Shown here in pieces: positions 41,817-51,150 of a stretch of DNA of 64,000 bases. The notes under the pieces are model-generated. The model was not told where the DNA came from. It saw nothing but the letters and a program-made list of their open reading frames with translations, and made no database searches. Within the stretch, counting starts at the first letter, position 1. Every line of letters starts with the position of its first letter. Source of the stretch: UBA7862 sp050872785. Lineage in GTDB: Bacteria; Bacillota; Clostridia; Christensenellales; UBA1242. A program made the position numbers and the translations under genes. Location: contig JBNMHO010000005.1 of assembly GCA_050872785.1 (NCBI GenBank), positions 1 through 64,000 on the forward strand, written 5' to 3'.

Positions 41817-44183
41817 CTAAACTGTTTTTAGCGTCAAGCACACTTCGTTATAAAATTGTGAATTTGTAAGCGGTGACACCACTTTTTTGTCTTCTTTTAA
41901 AGATTTAAGCCCCAAGTCGTCTTGCATTTCAAAAATTTTAAGTTCCAAAAAAACATATAAGCAGAAGATGAATTGTTTGAAATTTATTGACCTATCTTTG
42001 CTTTGTAGTTGCTTGAAAAGTGAAATATCGCTTAGGAAACTGTCCTGACTTGAAGCAAAATCGCTTAAAAGTTTGAAATATTTAGCAAAAACTTTTCTAT
42101 CTGTTGAAAGTCCAACAAATATTTTTCTATCAATCTTTTTGTCCGCTGGCACATAAACTGTTGCGCCCGAATGTTTTGATATTTCCTTCAAAAAGCCAGT
42201 TGACAAAACTCCGTCAAGGAACACAATTCTTTTATATGAGCCAAAATTATCGAAGTTTGTTGGGCATAAAACAATGCTGTTTACGCCACTATTTTTGATA
42301 ACTTCATATAGACAATGTGACAAAACAAGGTCGTTATTTTCTATGCAAAATTCCCTATATGCCCCAAAGGAATAACTAACAAAAAGCGTGCCAAAAGCAT
42401 CTTGCTTTGCTTGATTTGCAATTTGTTTAAGTCTATTTTTATCCCAAAATTGTGGTTTTTTTGTGCCACAAGAATCATATGAGAGTTGTTTTAGATATTC
42501 GCCAAGCATAATGTCGTCTGTTTTAGGTTTTGTAAGTTTGCCCGTCGAAATATCCTTTGCAATACCCTTATAATATCTTTTGCCCTTAAAACTTGAACTT
42601 TGAAATTCAATTTGGACACTTCTATCGCTTGAACCCTTAAGAAGTGGCAAATATTTGTAGCAATTAAAGGCAATTATGTTTATATTTTTGTTAAAAATGG
42701 TCAAATGATTTGGGTGTTTTGGCATTGTGGAAAATGTTGCACCCTCGCTTAGATTGAGTTTAAAAACTGGTTTTGGATTTCCGCAGCCGCATGGTTCAAT
42801 AAGTTCTAAGTCAGAGATAAGTTTGTCGTTGATTTGGTCAAACTTCAATGCCATATCAAACTTTTCGCATGGCAAGAAGTCGTCTGGCGAGTAGTGCTTG
42901 TCAAGATAGTTGTTTAGGCTGGACAAAAAGTCGTTAAATTGCTTTTTCCTAATTGTAAGCCCCGCAGCCATTTTGTGACCGCCAAAGGTTTCAAGTGTTT
43001 CTTTTGTGCAAGAAATGGCACTGAAAATGTCAATATCATTTATGCTCCTTGCACTGCCCTTAAGTTCTTCACCCATATCACTTAAAAGAATGGTTGGGCG
43101 ATTGTATTCCCCAGCAATTTTTGCAGCGACAATCCCCAAAACGCCACTATCCCATTTTTTGCTAAAAAGCACAATGGACTTGTAATTTGCAATATTTATT
43201 TGAGAAAGTTTGTCCACCACATCGTCATAAATTCTGTTGCAAATGGCTTGACGCTCTGTGTTTAAGTTGCCAAGCGTTGTTATGGTGTTTTTAAGGAGAA
43301 GTTTGTCGTCTTTTATATAAAGTTTGAGTGCTACGCTAGCGTCCCCCATTCTGCCTGCTGCGTTGATTTTTGGCGAAAGTTTGTAGGCAATGTCTGTTGA
43401 CGAGCAGTTAAGTTGCATTTTATTTTCTTCAAAAAGCATCTTTATGCCGAGTGGCAATGTCTTGTCAAAAGACTCCATGCCCAGTTTGACAATGGCTCTG
43501 TTTTCGTCTTCCAGCGGCACAATATCGGCAATGGTTGCTATGGCAGCAATTCCAAGATATTTTTTTGCTTCTTCAAGGTCAGACAACGCTTGCACAACTT
43601 TAAACGCCACCCCCGTCCCGCAAAGATATTTGAATGGATATTTTTGCCCGTCAAGTTTTGGGTCAACGACTATTGTATTTGGGATAATTTCTGGAATGTC
43701 GTGGTGGTCGGTGATGACAATATCAATGCCAAGCGCCCTTGCAAATTCCACTTCTTCATGGCAAGAAATTCCGCAGTCCACCGTTATAATAAGCGAAGGA
43801 TTGTATTTGTCCTTCACTCGCAAAATGGAGTCTTTTGTCAGCCCATAGCCGTCAACATATCTGTTTGGAAGAAAGTAGTCAACATAGAAATTCCTTTCAG
43901 CAAAATATTTAATCAAAATGGCACTGGCACTTACCCCGTCAACGTCATAGTCACCAAAAATAAGGACTTTTTCGTTGTCCGTCATTGCTTTGTTTATTCT
44001 TTCCACAAGTTCTTTCATTCCGCTAAGTAAAAATGGGTCATGGAAACTCTTGTCCGTTGGGTTTAAAAAATGTTTTAATTTTTCTTCAGAGGTCACGCCA
44101 CGCTTTTCCATAAGGTTTAAGACAATGGGTGAAATATTATGTTTTTTTGCAATCTCCTCTATTTTAAATTCTTCAGTTCTCAT
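41817..44183 (-). CDS. recJ: Single-stranded-DNA exonuclease RecJ
   Basis: A 788-residue DHH-family 5'-3' exonuclease for repair and recombination. N-terminal motifs IFGDYDVDGVSASAILIKYF, ITVDCGISCHEE and IVITDHHDIPE supply the metal ligands. KWDSGVLGIVAAKIAGEYNR and FGGHKMAAGLTI belong to the DHHA1 domain. About 200 C-terminal residues beyond the OB-like domain match the long RecJ form of Bacillota. As in Bacillus (yrvE), it lies next to secDF. The rpsO promoter region begins directly after it, with no clear terminator. Confidence 0.94.
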   Translation of the reverse strand: MRTEEFKIEEIAKKHNISPIVLNLMEKRGVTSEEKLKHFLNPTDKSFHDPFLLSGMKELVERINKAMTDNEKVLIFGDYDVDGVSASAILIKYFAERNFYVDYFLPNRYVDGYGLTKDSILRVKDKYNPSLIITVDCGISCHEEVEFARALGIDIVITDHHDIPEIIPNTIVVDPKLDGQKYPFKYLCGTGVAFKVVQALSDLEEAKKYLGIAAIATIADIVPLEDENRAIVKLGMESFDKTLPLGIKMLFEENKMQLNCSSTDIAYKLSPKINAAGRMGDASVALKLYIKDDKLLLKNTITTLGNLNTERQAICNRIYDDVVDKLSQINIANYKSIVLFSKKWDSGVLGIVAAKIAGEYNRPTILLSDMGEELKGSARSINDIDIFSAISCTKETLETFGGHKMAAGLTIRKKQFNDFLSSLNNYLDKHYSPDDFLPCEKFDMALKFDQINDKLISDLELIEPCGCGNPKPVFKLNLSEGATFSTMPKHPNHLTIFNKNINIIAFNCYKYLPLLKGSSDRSVQIEFQSSSFKGKRYYKGIAKDISTGKLTKPKTDDIMLGEYLKQLSYDSCGTKKPQFWDKNRLKQIANQAKQDAFGTLFVSYSFGAYREFCIENNDLVLSHCLYEVIKNSGVNSIVLCPTNFDNFGSYKRIVFLDGVLSTGFLKEISKHSGATVYVPADKKIDRKIFVGLSTDRKVFAKYFKLLSDFASSQDSFLSDISLFKQLQSKDRSINFKQFIFCLYVFLELKIFEMQDDLGLKSLKEDKKVVSPLTNSQFYNEVCLTLKTV

Positions 44184-44251
44184 GTCAATATATTATCACA
44201 TTTTTAACTCTCTGACAACAACCTTTTTGCACAAAAAATAATTTTTGCAAC

Positions 44252-44283
44252 AAAAAAACCTATCACATATTTATGATAGGTCT
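44252..44283 (-). terminator. Terminator of secF
   Basis: A GACCTATCA / TGATAGGT stem with an AT loop and a T-run on the minus strand, 34 bases after the secF stop. Confidence 0.8.
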
Positions 44284-44316
44284 TTTAAATATACATTTGT
44301 AAAAGAAATTCTAAAA

Positions 44317-45369
44317 TTATTCTTCTTCAATTTCAATTTCGTCATCTTCTTCAACTTTTGCTGGAACATTGTGTGATAAGACATAATGCCTTTGCTTTGC
44401 CATAACACTCCAGAGCGCTGGGATAACGAACAAATGAGTTGCATACACCACAACAAGCCCAGCGATGCATGAAAGTGCCACATGAAGAATGTTTTGAACA
44501 GTCACAACGCCGATTGCAATGCTTGCGATAAGTGCAATGATATACACAATTTGGTTTTTCTTCCAAAGGCTGTCAACTGCAACACCTGCAAGTTCTGTGT
44601 TAGATTTTATTTTCAAAGTTGGGTCGTTGCCCTTTTCTTTAATTGTAAACAACAAGTCTGCCGTTGCATACACGCTCATGCACAACACAAGTGCTGCCAC
44701 TGCAAAGATATATGAATTAACTTCAATTCTTGCAAGTCCAACAAAGCAAAGTGTCAAGAGGACATCAACAATGCCCGAAATTGCCATAACAAGAGCGCCC
44801 AAAGTTTTGAACCTTATGCAAGCATATATAATTGCAAGGACAAGTGCAAACAGCATGCAAGCACCAACAATAAACCATGTTTTTGAACTTTGAGTTGCGT
44901 TTAGTGAAGTTGTTTGTCTTGTCATATCAAAGCCATCACCCAAAAATTCAATACATTGTTCTGGGCTGTCTTTCACTGCGAAAAATGCTTCAGAATCGTT
45001 GAATTGTTTGTTAATTGCAACACGAATGTCTTGCAAAGTTTTGTTGTCTGTGTTTTTGAAAGTTACAACAAAGGTTTTTGTGCCATAGTCGCCTTGAGTT
45101 TGGAAAGATTCAATTTTTACACCTTTCCCTGTCAAAATTTTTCTTACACCGTTTGAAGCGATTTCATAGTCAGTTGGGTCTTCGATATCAATGTTGCTGT
45201 TTTCAAATTGAACAACAAGTTGTGTCCCGCCTGAAAAGTCAATGCCCTTATTAAAACCGAATATTCCGACTACAATTCCCGCCACAACTACGAGTGCGAG
45301 CATAACGATAAGTGCTGGTTTAAAGAATTTCATAATGTCAAAAGAAGTGTTTTGTTTATTAGATTTCAT
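44317..45369 (-). CDS. secF: Protein translocase subunit SecF
   Basis: A 350-residue membrane protein that uses the proton gradient to help Sec export at the outer face. Six membrane helices with the large extracytoplasmic P1-like loop after the first. FNKGIDFSGGTQLVVQF (about residues 34-50) is the hallmark. RFKTLGALVMAISGIVDVLL belongs to the conserved helix-4/5 region. The C-terminus is acidic. It overlaps the end of secD by 11 bases, so the two are translated together. Confidence 0.93.
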   Translation of the reverse strand: MKSNKQNTSFDIMKFFKPALIVMLALVVVAGIVVGIFGFNKGIDFSGGTQLVVQFENSNIDIEDPTDYEIASNGVRKILTGKGVKIESFQTQGDYGTKTFVVTFKNTDNKTLQDIRVAINKQFNDSEAFFAVKDSPEQCIEFLGDGFDMTRQTTSLNATQSSKTWFIVGACMLFALVLAIIYACIRFKTLGALVMAISGIVDVLLTLCFVGLARIEVNSYIFAVAALVLCMSVYATADLLFTIKEKGNDPTLKIKSNTELAGVAVDSLWKKNQIVYIIALIASIAIGVVTVQNILHVALSCIAGLVVVYATHLFVIPALWSVMAKQRHYVLSHNVPAKVEEDDEIEIEEE

Positions 45370-46744
45370 TTCTCACAGCCTCCCTTTTAAGATTGTAAAG
45401 ACCTTTCTTGGTGCTGTTCAAAACCATGTAGCAAGCACAAACGCCACGCAACATAACAAACAATGTAAAGTAGTTTACAAAAAGTCCAACAAACAACACG
45501 CAAGCCATGTGTTTTATGCCTTGTGTTCCCACAATGTAAAACACTGCAAGAAGGATAAGCAAGAATGAATATTTTTCAAGTGTTGGAAGAACATTTTTCT
45601 TGAACCCTGCTCGAATTGCGTTTGGAATTTTCTTCCCCGAAGCATATTCTTTGCGTATTCTTTCAAAAATTTGAACCATGGAAGAAACAAGAATTAAGAA
45701 TGTTGCAACAACACCCAAAACTCCATTTATATCCATAACAACAAGTGGAATTGATTGAAGAAGGAATGCAAAGATTGCCACAAAAACGAGCATGCTCCAG
45801 CTGGCAAGTGCGCCGAACATTCTGTATCTTATGGAGAGGAACAACATAACGCCAACGACCATTGCAGCAAGTCCCACAATAAGCATTGTTTTTACATTTC
45901 CAAAAATTCCAACAACGGAAGTTGAAAGCCCGCTTGTAATATTGTTATCAACAACTTTCTTAAGAATAACTGGTTTTGCAAGGCTGTTGATTTGAAGAGC
46001 CAAAGTGTTTGCAAATTCTTCATTTCCATATGCCAAAGTAAGACTTGAAATTGTGCCAGTTTCGCTTATTGCTCTGCCTTGTCCGCCATTGCTGTCATAC
46101 AAAATATTTTGTCCATTTACATGCAAATAAAGTTTGTCAGTGCTACTTGCTCCAGTGGTCATGTTCCTTAACATTTCTTGCCCTTCGTCATTAAATTCAA
46201 TAACGACCGACCACAAATCAGTTGAGCCGTAACTTCCCGATTGCACATAACATTTTTTGAAATATTTGCCAGTTATGCTACCTTCTGCGTCACTTGATGT
46301 GCTTTTGTTAAGGCTTATTCCGCTTTCAGATGCCATGGACGAAAAAAGGTCTGTTCCAAGCCCACTTTTAGAGAACATATTTGTAATTTTCTCATCGTCA
46401 TAGTTTGAAACAACAATTCTAATTGTCCTTTTTGTTTCCTCGCCCGAGTTGTCTATATTCCCAGACACTTCAAGCCCCAAATCTGAAAAAACACTTTGAT
46501 ATCTATCCACAGTTGTGTTAACAGCAATTTCAAATTCGCTATCGCTCATGCCTTCTTCACGCTGTGCTTCAAAAACAGACAATCTGCCACCTGCGATGTC
46601 ATACCCATAATTTATTGCGCCAGCGAACCCGCGGAAAGTTGTGTTTGTTGTTGGGATAACAAAACTGACAAAAGTTAGCAACATTCCGATGACTGTCAAA
46701 ATTGCCACAAGCACAAGTTTAATTCTAGAACTAGTTTTGGTCAT
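45359..46744 (-). CDS. secD: Protein translocase subunit SecD
   Basis: A 461-residue partner of SecF. A first helix is followed by NYGYDIAGGRLSVFEAQ, the counterpart of the GLDLxGG motif, then a long extracytoplasmic region and five further helices near the C-terminus (FGNVKTMLIVGLAAMVVGVM, IRYRMFGALASWSMLVFVAI). The P1 region diverges from well-studied SecD proteins, and identification leans on the motif and on the secF neighbour. I chose the ATG at 46744 with AGGAGAAGG; a longer frame has no site. Confidence 0.88.
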   Translation of the reverse strand: MTKTSSRIKLVLVAILTVIGMLLTFVSFVIPTTNTTFRGFAGAINYGYDIAGGRLSVFEAQREEGMSDSEFEIAVNTTVDRYQSVFSDLGLEVSGNIDNSGEETKRTIRIVVSNYDDEKITNMFSKSGLGTDLFSSMASESGISLNKSTSSDAEGSITGKYFKKCYVQSGSYGSTDLWSVVIEFNDEGQEMLRNMTTGASSTDKLYLHVNGQNILYDSNGGQGRAISETGTISSLTLAYGNEEFANTLALQINSLAKPVILKKVVDNNITSGLSTSVVGIFGNVKTMLIVGLAAMVVGVMLFLSIRYRMFGALASWSMLVFVAIFAFLLQSIPLVVMDINGVLGVVATFLILVSSMVQIFERIRKEYASGKKIPNAIRAGFKKNVLPTLEKYSFLLILLAVFYIVGTQGIKHMACVLFVGLFVNYFTLFVMLRGVCACYMVLNSTKKGLYNLKREAVRNEI

Positions 46745-46774
46745 TAAAGCCCTTCTCCTTTCAATATGCAATCT

Positions 46775-46803
46775 ATTATATAAAATAAAAATAGTTAAGT
46801 CAA
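46775..46803 (-). promoter_or_regulatory. Promoter of secD-secF
   Basis: On the minus strand, TTGACT (46803-46798) and TATAAT (46780-46775) are 17 bases apart, 31 bases before the secD start. Confidence 0.85.
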
Positions 46804-46958
46804 TCACAATTTCAAATTCGTTGAAAATTTTTCATGAAATTTTTAAAACTTTCAGAAAAATGACTTAAATTACCCCAATTTTTGCCCAAAACTCACAATT
46901 CAAAACAAAAAAAGTGGAGTTTGTTCCACTTTTTCGTCAAAAATTCAAATTGTATAAT

Positions 46959-47345
46959 TTATTTCTTCAAATTCACAAGGAATATGCCTGCAATAAGTCC
47001 CACAAGCCCTGCAAAAAGCACATCAAAAAGAATGCTTATGCTAAAAGTGAAAGTTGCTGACAAAAGTCCAAACACAGCATATGCCACAACACTGTAAATT
47101 GCCCCAACAAGAAGCCCCTTTATCGCCCCTTTGCTGCGGTCAGACTTCAATGCAACATTCACCCCAAGAACTACACTCACAACCTTTATAATTTGATTTA
47201 CAATCTTAATTGTTGTGTCACCCATTTGCACAAATTTATACACAAGTGCAAACGCCAGCACGCCCACAATCGACACGCACACCGCAACGAGAACGCCCTT
47301 CAAAACGCCAAGAATACTTGCCTTTTTATCCAAAACACCTTCCAT
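46959..47345 (-). CDS. YrzE/TIGR04086-type small membrane protein
   Basis: A 128-residue protein with four membrane helices (about residues 12-34, 42-62, 72-95 and 100-122). GAIKGLLVGAIYSVVAYAVF and the short basic loop LKSDRSKG fit the TIGR04086 family, which in Bacillota is usually encoded between yajC and secDF, as here. The function of the family is not known. I chose the ATG at 47345 with GGGGGAAG upstream. Confidence 0.8.
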   Translation of the reverse strand: MEGVLDKKASILGVLKGVLVAVCVSIVGVLAFALVYKFVQMGDTTIKIVNQIIKVVSVVLGVNVALKSDRSKGAIKGLLVGAIYSVVAYAVFGLLSATFTFSISILFDVLFAGLVGLIAGIFLVNLKK

Positions 47346-47428
47346 ATCTTCCCCCAAAACTCAAAAATTTAACAACTGCTTGTCACTATTTAATGTTTAT
47401 GGGCGAAAGACTACAAATATTCATAAAA

Positions 47429-49100
47429 TCACTTCCAAATAGCAAGCAAAGTTTGGTCGCCAACAGTCGTATATTGCGTTGATGATGTTACAATATTCGC
47501 CCCATAACTTCTGAAATCTGTTGCCAAACTGTTTTCCTTCAACCGAAAGTCTTTTATGGTTAAATAACACTCACTAACTGAATTTACAAAAGCTGGGAAT
47601 CGTATGGTCAAGTAATTCCCGTCAACCAAGTCTTCCTCACGGGGACAAAATGTAAGATAAAACATCAGGTCATCATCAATATAATCTGACTCACTTTTTA
47701 GAATAGCAGCAAATTGATTATTTACAAGTCTGTTTGTATAAACACCTTGCTTACCCGCTCCAACAGAGATAAACATATAATTTAAACTTGCTGAACAATT
47801 AAGTTCTTGTCTGATAAAAGATAATGTATAACTCTTGCCCGCTTGCACTTGAACATTAGTTGAAATTTCATTGTATAAATTCCCACTTTGAATTGAGTAT
47901 TTGCCGTCTGCAAGTTGCAGCATATTTTCATTCGTTGAATTTTGATTTGCAACTTCTTTATCCAAGGCATATTCCAGTTGTACATTGGAAATTGAAACAT
48001 TTGCAGAGTAAGGATTTGTAAACCTAACTGGTCTGAAAGCAAAATATCTTGTTGGAGATTCACAACCATTTGTGACGGCATAGCCTTCGTGATAATAAAA
48101 AGTAATAACACACTTTCCCTTTATCCAAGGGAAATGCTGATAATAAATATCTCGGTTATAATTACCTTCAACCCCACAACCCACAGAACACATCATTTCT
48201 CCCAGATAAGTTGAGCCGTCATTGGTTGAGGAGTTGACAACATAATCAAAACTAAATGTGTATGTCAGTCCTTTGATAAGATAAATATCAGTTGTATATT
48301 GAATATAATATTCATTATCTACCGTCACCGTTCTGTCGGCAAAGTCTAACAAATTCTTAGAATATGGCTCATATTCAGTCGCCGTGCTCCCATATTCCAG
48401 TTGAATTTTGTAAACATCTGCGTTGATGCTTTTATCCGCCGTGTATGAGCGTAGCAAACGCAAATAAAGATAAGGTCTAGAAGACAACTGCTCTGAGGTT
48501 GGAGTAAATGCACAAGTAAGCCTATATTCTCCCCCATCGGTATAAATCATTCCACCAGAAACAATATCTTTCGTAAAACTCCCATTGACCGAAGTTTCGC
48601 CACAACCAATACTCGTATCAAAGTCGGCACCGTCCGAAATTGAATTTACTCTATAGTAAAAACTAAGGGTATATGTTACCCCCGCTTCCAATACAAAATC
48701 ACAACCAACATTGTTGTTTTGTCCCTCATAATAACTTGTAACAGTCACATTTCTATCTGCAACATTTATTAAATTCTTTCCCCTATGCCAGCCAACAAAG
48801 GTCTTGCCACTGCGAGTTGGAGTTGGAAGTGAGCCGTAATTATCCCCTAACTTTACTTGCTTGGAGGATACCCCCCCCCCCCGTGCCAGAGAATTGTCCG
48901 CCATTGGCGTTGAATGTAACATTGTAAGAGGGTCTATTGTATTTTACTGAAATATTTGATGTTGCTTGTTGGTGCGTTGCACCATATATAAGGACTCCCA
49001 AAATTGCCATAATAAGTGTATATAGAACGCAAATTGTTATCTTGTTTTGCTTATGATAAAATCTATTTAGCCATAACACAAAGCGTTCATATCTGGTCAT
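47429..49100 (-). pseudogene. InlB-repeat surface protein, out of frame at a G12 tract (candidate phase-variable gene)
   Basis: The first 86 codons (49100-48840) give a membrane anchor (about residues 20-41) and the start of a Listeria-Bacteroides/InlB B repeat (NVTFNANGGQFSGT). In a run of 12 G the frame shifts and soon stops. The other frame continues the same repeat (VKLGDNYGSLPTPTRSGKTF, VGW) for about 490 more residues with three strand-rich, carbohydrate-binding-like modules (KNLINVADR, KNLLDFADR, ENMLQLADG) and a last repeat end (TTVGDQTLLAIWK). With 11 or 14 G the gene would be one frame of 556-557 residues. GGGAGGAAG precedes the ATG. It sits between yajC and yrzE, a place otherwise conserved. 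Confidence 0.82.
48871..48882 (-). repeat. Homopolymer of 12 G on the coding strand
   Basis: A run of 12 C on the plus strand, so 12 G in the surface-protein gene. It encodes poly-Gly inside the first InlB-type repeat. Slippage by one base would join the two frames, as at many contingency loci. A sequencing error in the homopolymer is the alternative. Confidence 0.9.
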
Positions 49101-49133
49101 TTTGACTTCCTCCCATAAATTATTTTCCTCAAA

Positions 49134-49162
49134 ATTCTAAAATATATTTCCCGATTTGTCAA
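49134..49162 (-). promoter_or_regulatory. Promoter of the InlB-repeat surface protein gene
   Basis: On the minus strand, TTGACA (49162-49157) and TAGAAT (49139-49134) are 17 bases apart, 34 bases before the ATG. Together with the terminator just upstream it makes the gene an independent unit. Confidence 0.82.
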
Positions 49163-49189
49163 GTTTTTTAGGTCAAAAAGTTTGAGATA

Positions 49190-49222
49190 GAAAAAATCTC
49201 AACCTTTATAGTCGAGATTTTT
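49190..49222 (-). terminator. Terminator of yajC
   Basis: An AAAAATCTC / GAGATTTTT stem. On the minus strand it is followed by TTTTTTCTATC. It isolates yajC from the surface-protein gene. Confidence 0.78.
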
Positions 49223-49292
49223 GTGTTTTTAATTGGTTTTTTGCTAAATTTTTAGCAAATTTAATTAGCAATGTGAGTTTCAAGCCTTTTTC

Positions 49293-49889
49293 TTATTCAG
49301 CCTTTTTTGCTGCAGGTTTCTTAGTTGCTGGTTTTTTGGCTGTGGCTGATTTTTTGCTTGCAGTTGTCTTTTTTGCTGCTGTTTTTTTTGCTGGTTTTTC
49401 TTCCGTTTCCACTGCAACTGGCTTTGCGTCTTCTTCTTTTGCTGGAAGGGTGACTGGCTTGTTCTCTTCCTTAACCTCGTCTTTAACATCGCCCAAAACT
49501 TGGTCTTTCAAAGTTTCACTTGGGTCAATGACATTGCCGTTTTCGTCAAGAATGAGGTCTTCTTTTTTGTCAATTCCCAAGATAACAGATGCGTTGACGG
49601 TTACATAACTTGCATTTTTCTCGTCATCGTCTGCCCCAGTTTTAAGAACAACAACTCTGCCCATGTTTGTTTCTCTCATAGAAACGATTGTGCCATACAC
49701 TCCTGCATTTGTCACAACTTTGTCGCCAGCTTTCAGTTCACTCATCATTTTGAGTGCTTGTTCTTGTTGTTTTTTTCTGTTGATTGTTCCAAAAATGAGA
49801 TAAACAATCATCAAAAGCACCAAAACGCCCAACAAAATTGTCATGCCGATTCCGTTTCCGTTTGCTTCTGCACCTAACATATAAAACAT
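49293..49889 (-). CDS. yajC: Preprotein translocase subunit YajC with a Lys/Ala-rich tail
   Basis: A 198-residue protein; usual YajC proteins have about 85-110. One membrane helix (about residues 16-36, then INRKKQQEQALKMMSELKAG) and the small soluble domain (DKVVTNAGVYGTIVSMRET) are typical of this Sec accessory subunit. The extra 90 residues are first acidic and then an Ala/Lys/Pro repeat (KKTAAKKTTASKKSATAKKP), like histone H1 tails. The AAGGAG site and ATG are clear. As usual it lies between tgt and the secDF region. Confidence 0.92.
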   Translation of the reverse strand: MFYMLGAEANGNGIGMTILLGVLVLLMIVYLIFGTINRKKQQEQALKMMSELKAGDKVVTNAGVYGTIVSMRETNMGRVVVLKTGADDDEKNASYVTVNASVILGIDKKEDLILDENGNVIDPSETLKDQVLGDVKDEVKEENKPVTLPAKEEDAKPVAVETEEKPAKKTAAKKTTASKKSATAKKPATKKPAAKKAE

Positions 49890-49921
49890 AATTTTTTCTC
49901 CTTATTTTATTTAATAAATCA

Positions 49922-49950
49922 ATTATATTTAAAATTCCAATATAAATCAA
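49922..49950 (-). promoter_or_regulatory. Promoter of yajC
   Basis: On the minus strand, TTGATT (49950-49945) and TATAAT (49927-49922) are 17 bases apart, 33 bases before the yajC start. Confidence 0.8.
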
Positions 49951-50022
49951 ATCTTTTTGAGCATTTTTGCGTCAAATTTTAAAAATTTTGTCAAAAACAA
50001 CACTTTTTGCATATTTTTTTCA

Positions 50023-51150
50023 TCAGTCTTTGTAATTTTTGTAGAATTCTTCTCTGAATTCCAAAAATCTGTCTTGCTTTATGGCTTCTCTTATTTGCTC
50101 CATAAGTTTAAGAAGGTATCTTAAGTTATGTTTGCTCAAAAGTCTTGCTCCCAAAATTTCGCCTGTGTTAAACAAATGGCGAAGGTATGCTTTGGTGTAA
50201 TTTTTGCAACATTCGCAGTCACAGTTGTCGTCAAGTGGTGTAAAATCTTCTTTATATTGTGCATTTTTCACCACAACTTTGCCGTGGGAAGTGAAGGCGG
50301 TGCCATTTCTGGCAATTCTTGTTGCAAGCACGCAGTCAAACATGTCAACCCCACGCAAAACGCCTTCCACCAAGCAATCTGGGCTGCCAACGCCCATAAG
50401 ATAGTGTGGGCTGTCCTTTGGCAATTTGTCTTTTAGGTCGTCCAAAACGTCATACATAACTTCCTTTGGTTCGCCAACACTCAGCCCGCCTATTGCAATT
50501 CCGCAACGGACATAAGGCATGGCAAGTTCCAAACTCTTTTGACGCAAGTCTTTATACACATTTCCTTGCACAATTGGGAAAAGCATTTGTTTTGGGTTTT
50601 TCTGCACTTCGTAACAACGTTTCAGCCATTCATATGTCCTTTGCATTGCCTTTTCTGCCATTTTGTGAGTGGTTGCTTTTTCGCCGTCACCCGCATCGGT
50701 GCAAACGTCAAGTTGCATGATAATATCTGACCCCAAGTCGTTTTGAATTTTCATACATTTTTCTGGCGTCATAAAGTGTTTGTCGCCGTTTAGGTGTGAG
50801 CGGAATTCTACCCCGTCATCGCTAATTTTTCTAAACTTTGAAAGTGAGAAAACTTGGAAGCCACCCGAGTCTGTAAGAATAGGCTTGTCCCAGTGCATAA
50901 ACTTGTGAAGTCCGCCCGCTTTTGCAATAAGTTCATTTGTTGGGCGAAGATACAAGTGATATGTGTTTGACAAAATTATTTGAGCACCAATTTCATTTAG
51001 GTCTTCTGGTGTCAAACTTTTGACCGTTGCTTGTGTACCAACCGGCATATATATTGGGGTTTCAATGTTTCCATGTGGAGTTTTAAAAATTCCCGTTCTT
51101 GCCCCGCAGTTTTTGTCAATGTGTGTGGTTGTAAATTCAAATTCGCTCAT
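50023..51150 (-). CDS. tgt: Queuine tRNA-ribosyltransferase (TGT)
   Basis: A 375-residue enzyme that swaps guanine 34 for the queuosine precursor preQ1 in tRNAs with GUN anticodons. TIM-barrel motifs: LTDSGGFQVFSLSKFRKI (catalytic Asp), MQLDVCTDAG, GGLSVGEP and ATRIARNGTAF. The zinc site is CDCECC with a distal His. The length is normal. It starts where queA ends, so the two are coupled. It is part of the classical ruvB-queA-tgt order. Confidence 0.97.
   Translation of the reverse strand: MSEFEFTTTHIDKNCGARTGIFKTPHGNIETPIYMPVGTQATVKSLTPEDLNEIGAQIILSNTYHLYLRPTNELIAKAGGLHKFMHWDKPILTDSGGFQVFSLSKFRKISDDGVEFRSHLNGDKHFMTPEKCMKIQNDLGSDIIMQLDVCTDAGDGEKATTHKMAEKAMQRTYEWLKRCYEVQKNPKQMLFPIVQGNVYKDLRQKSLELAMPYVRCGIAIGGLSVGEPKEVMYDVLDDLKDKLPKDSPHYLMGVGSPDCLVEGVLRGVDMFDCVLATRIARNGTAFTSHGKVVVKNAQYKEDFTPLDDNCDCECCKNYTKAYLRHLFNTGEILGARLLSKHNLRYLLKLMEQIREAIKQDRFLEFREEFYKNYKD

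Noticed and set aside
43413..44030. Open frame of about 205 codons opposite recJ
   Set aside because: Antisense to the conserved DHH domain of RecJ; no independent support.
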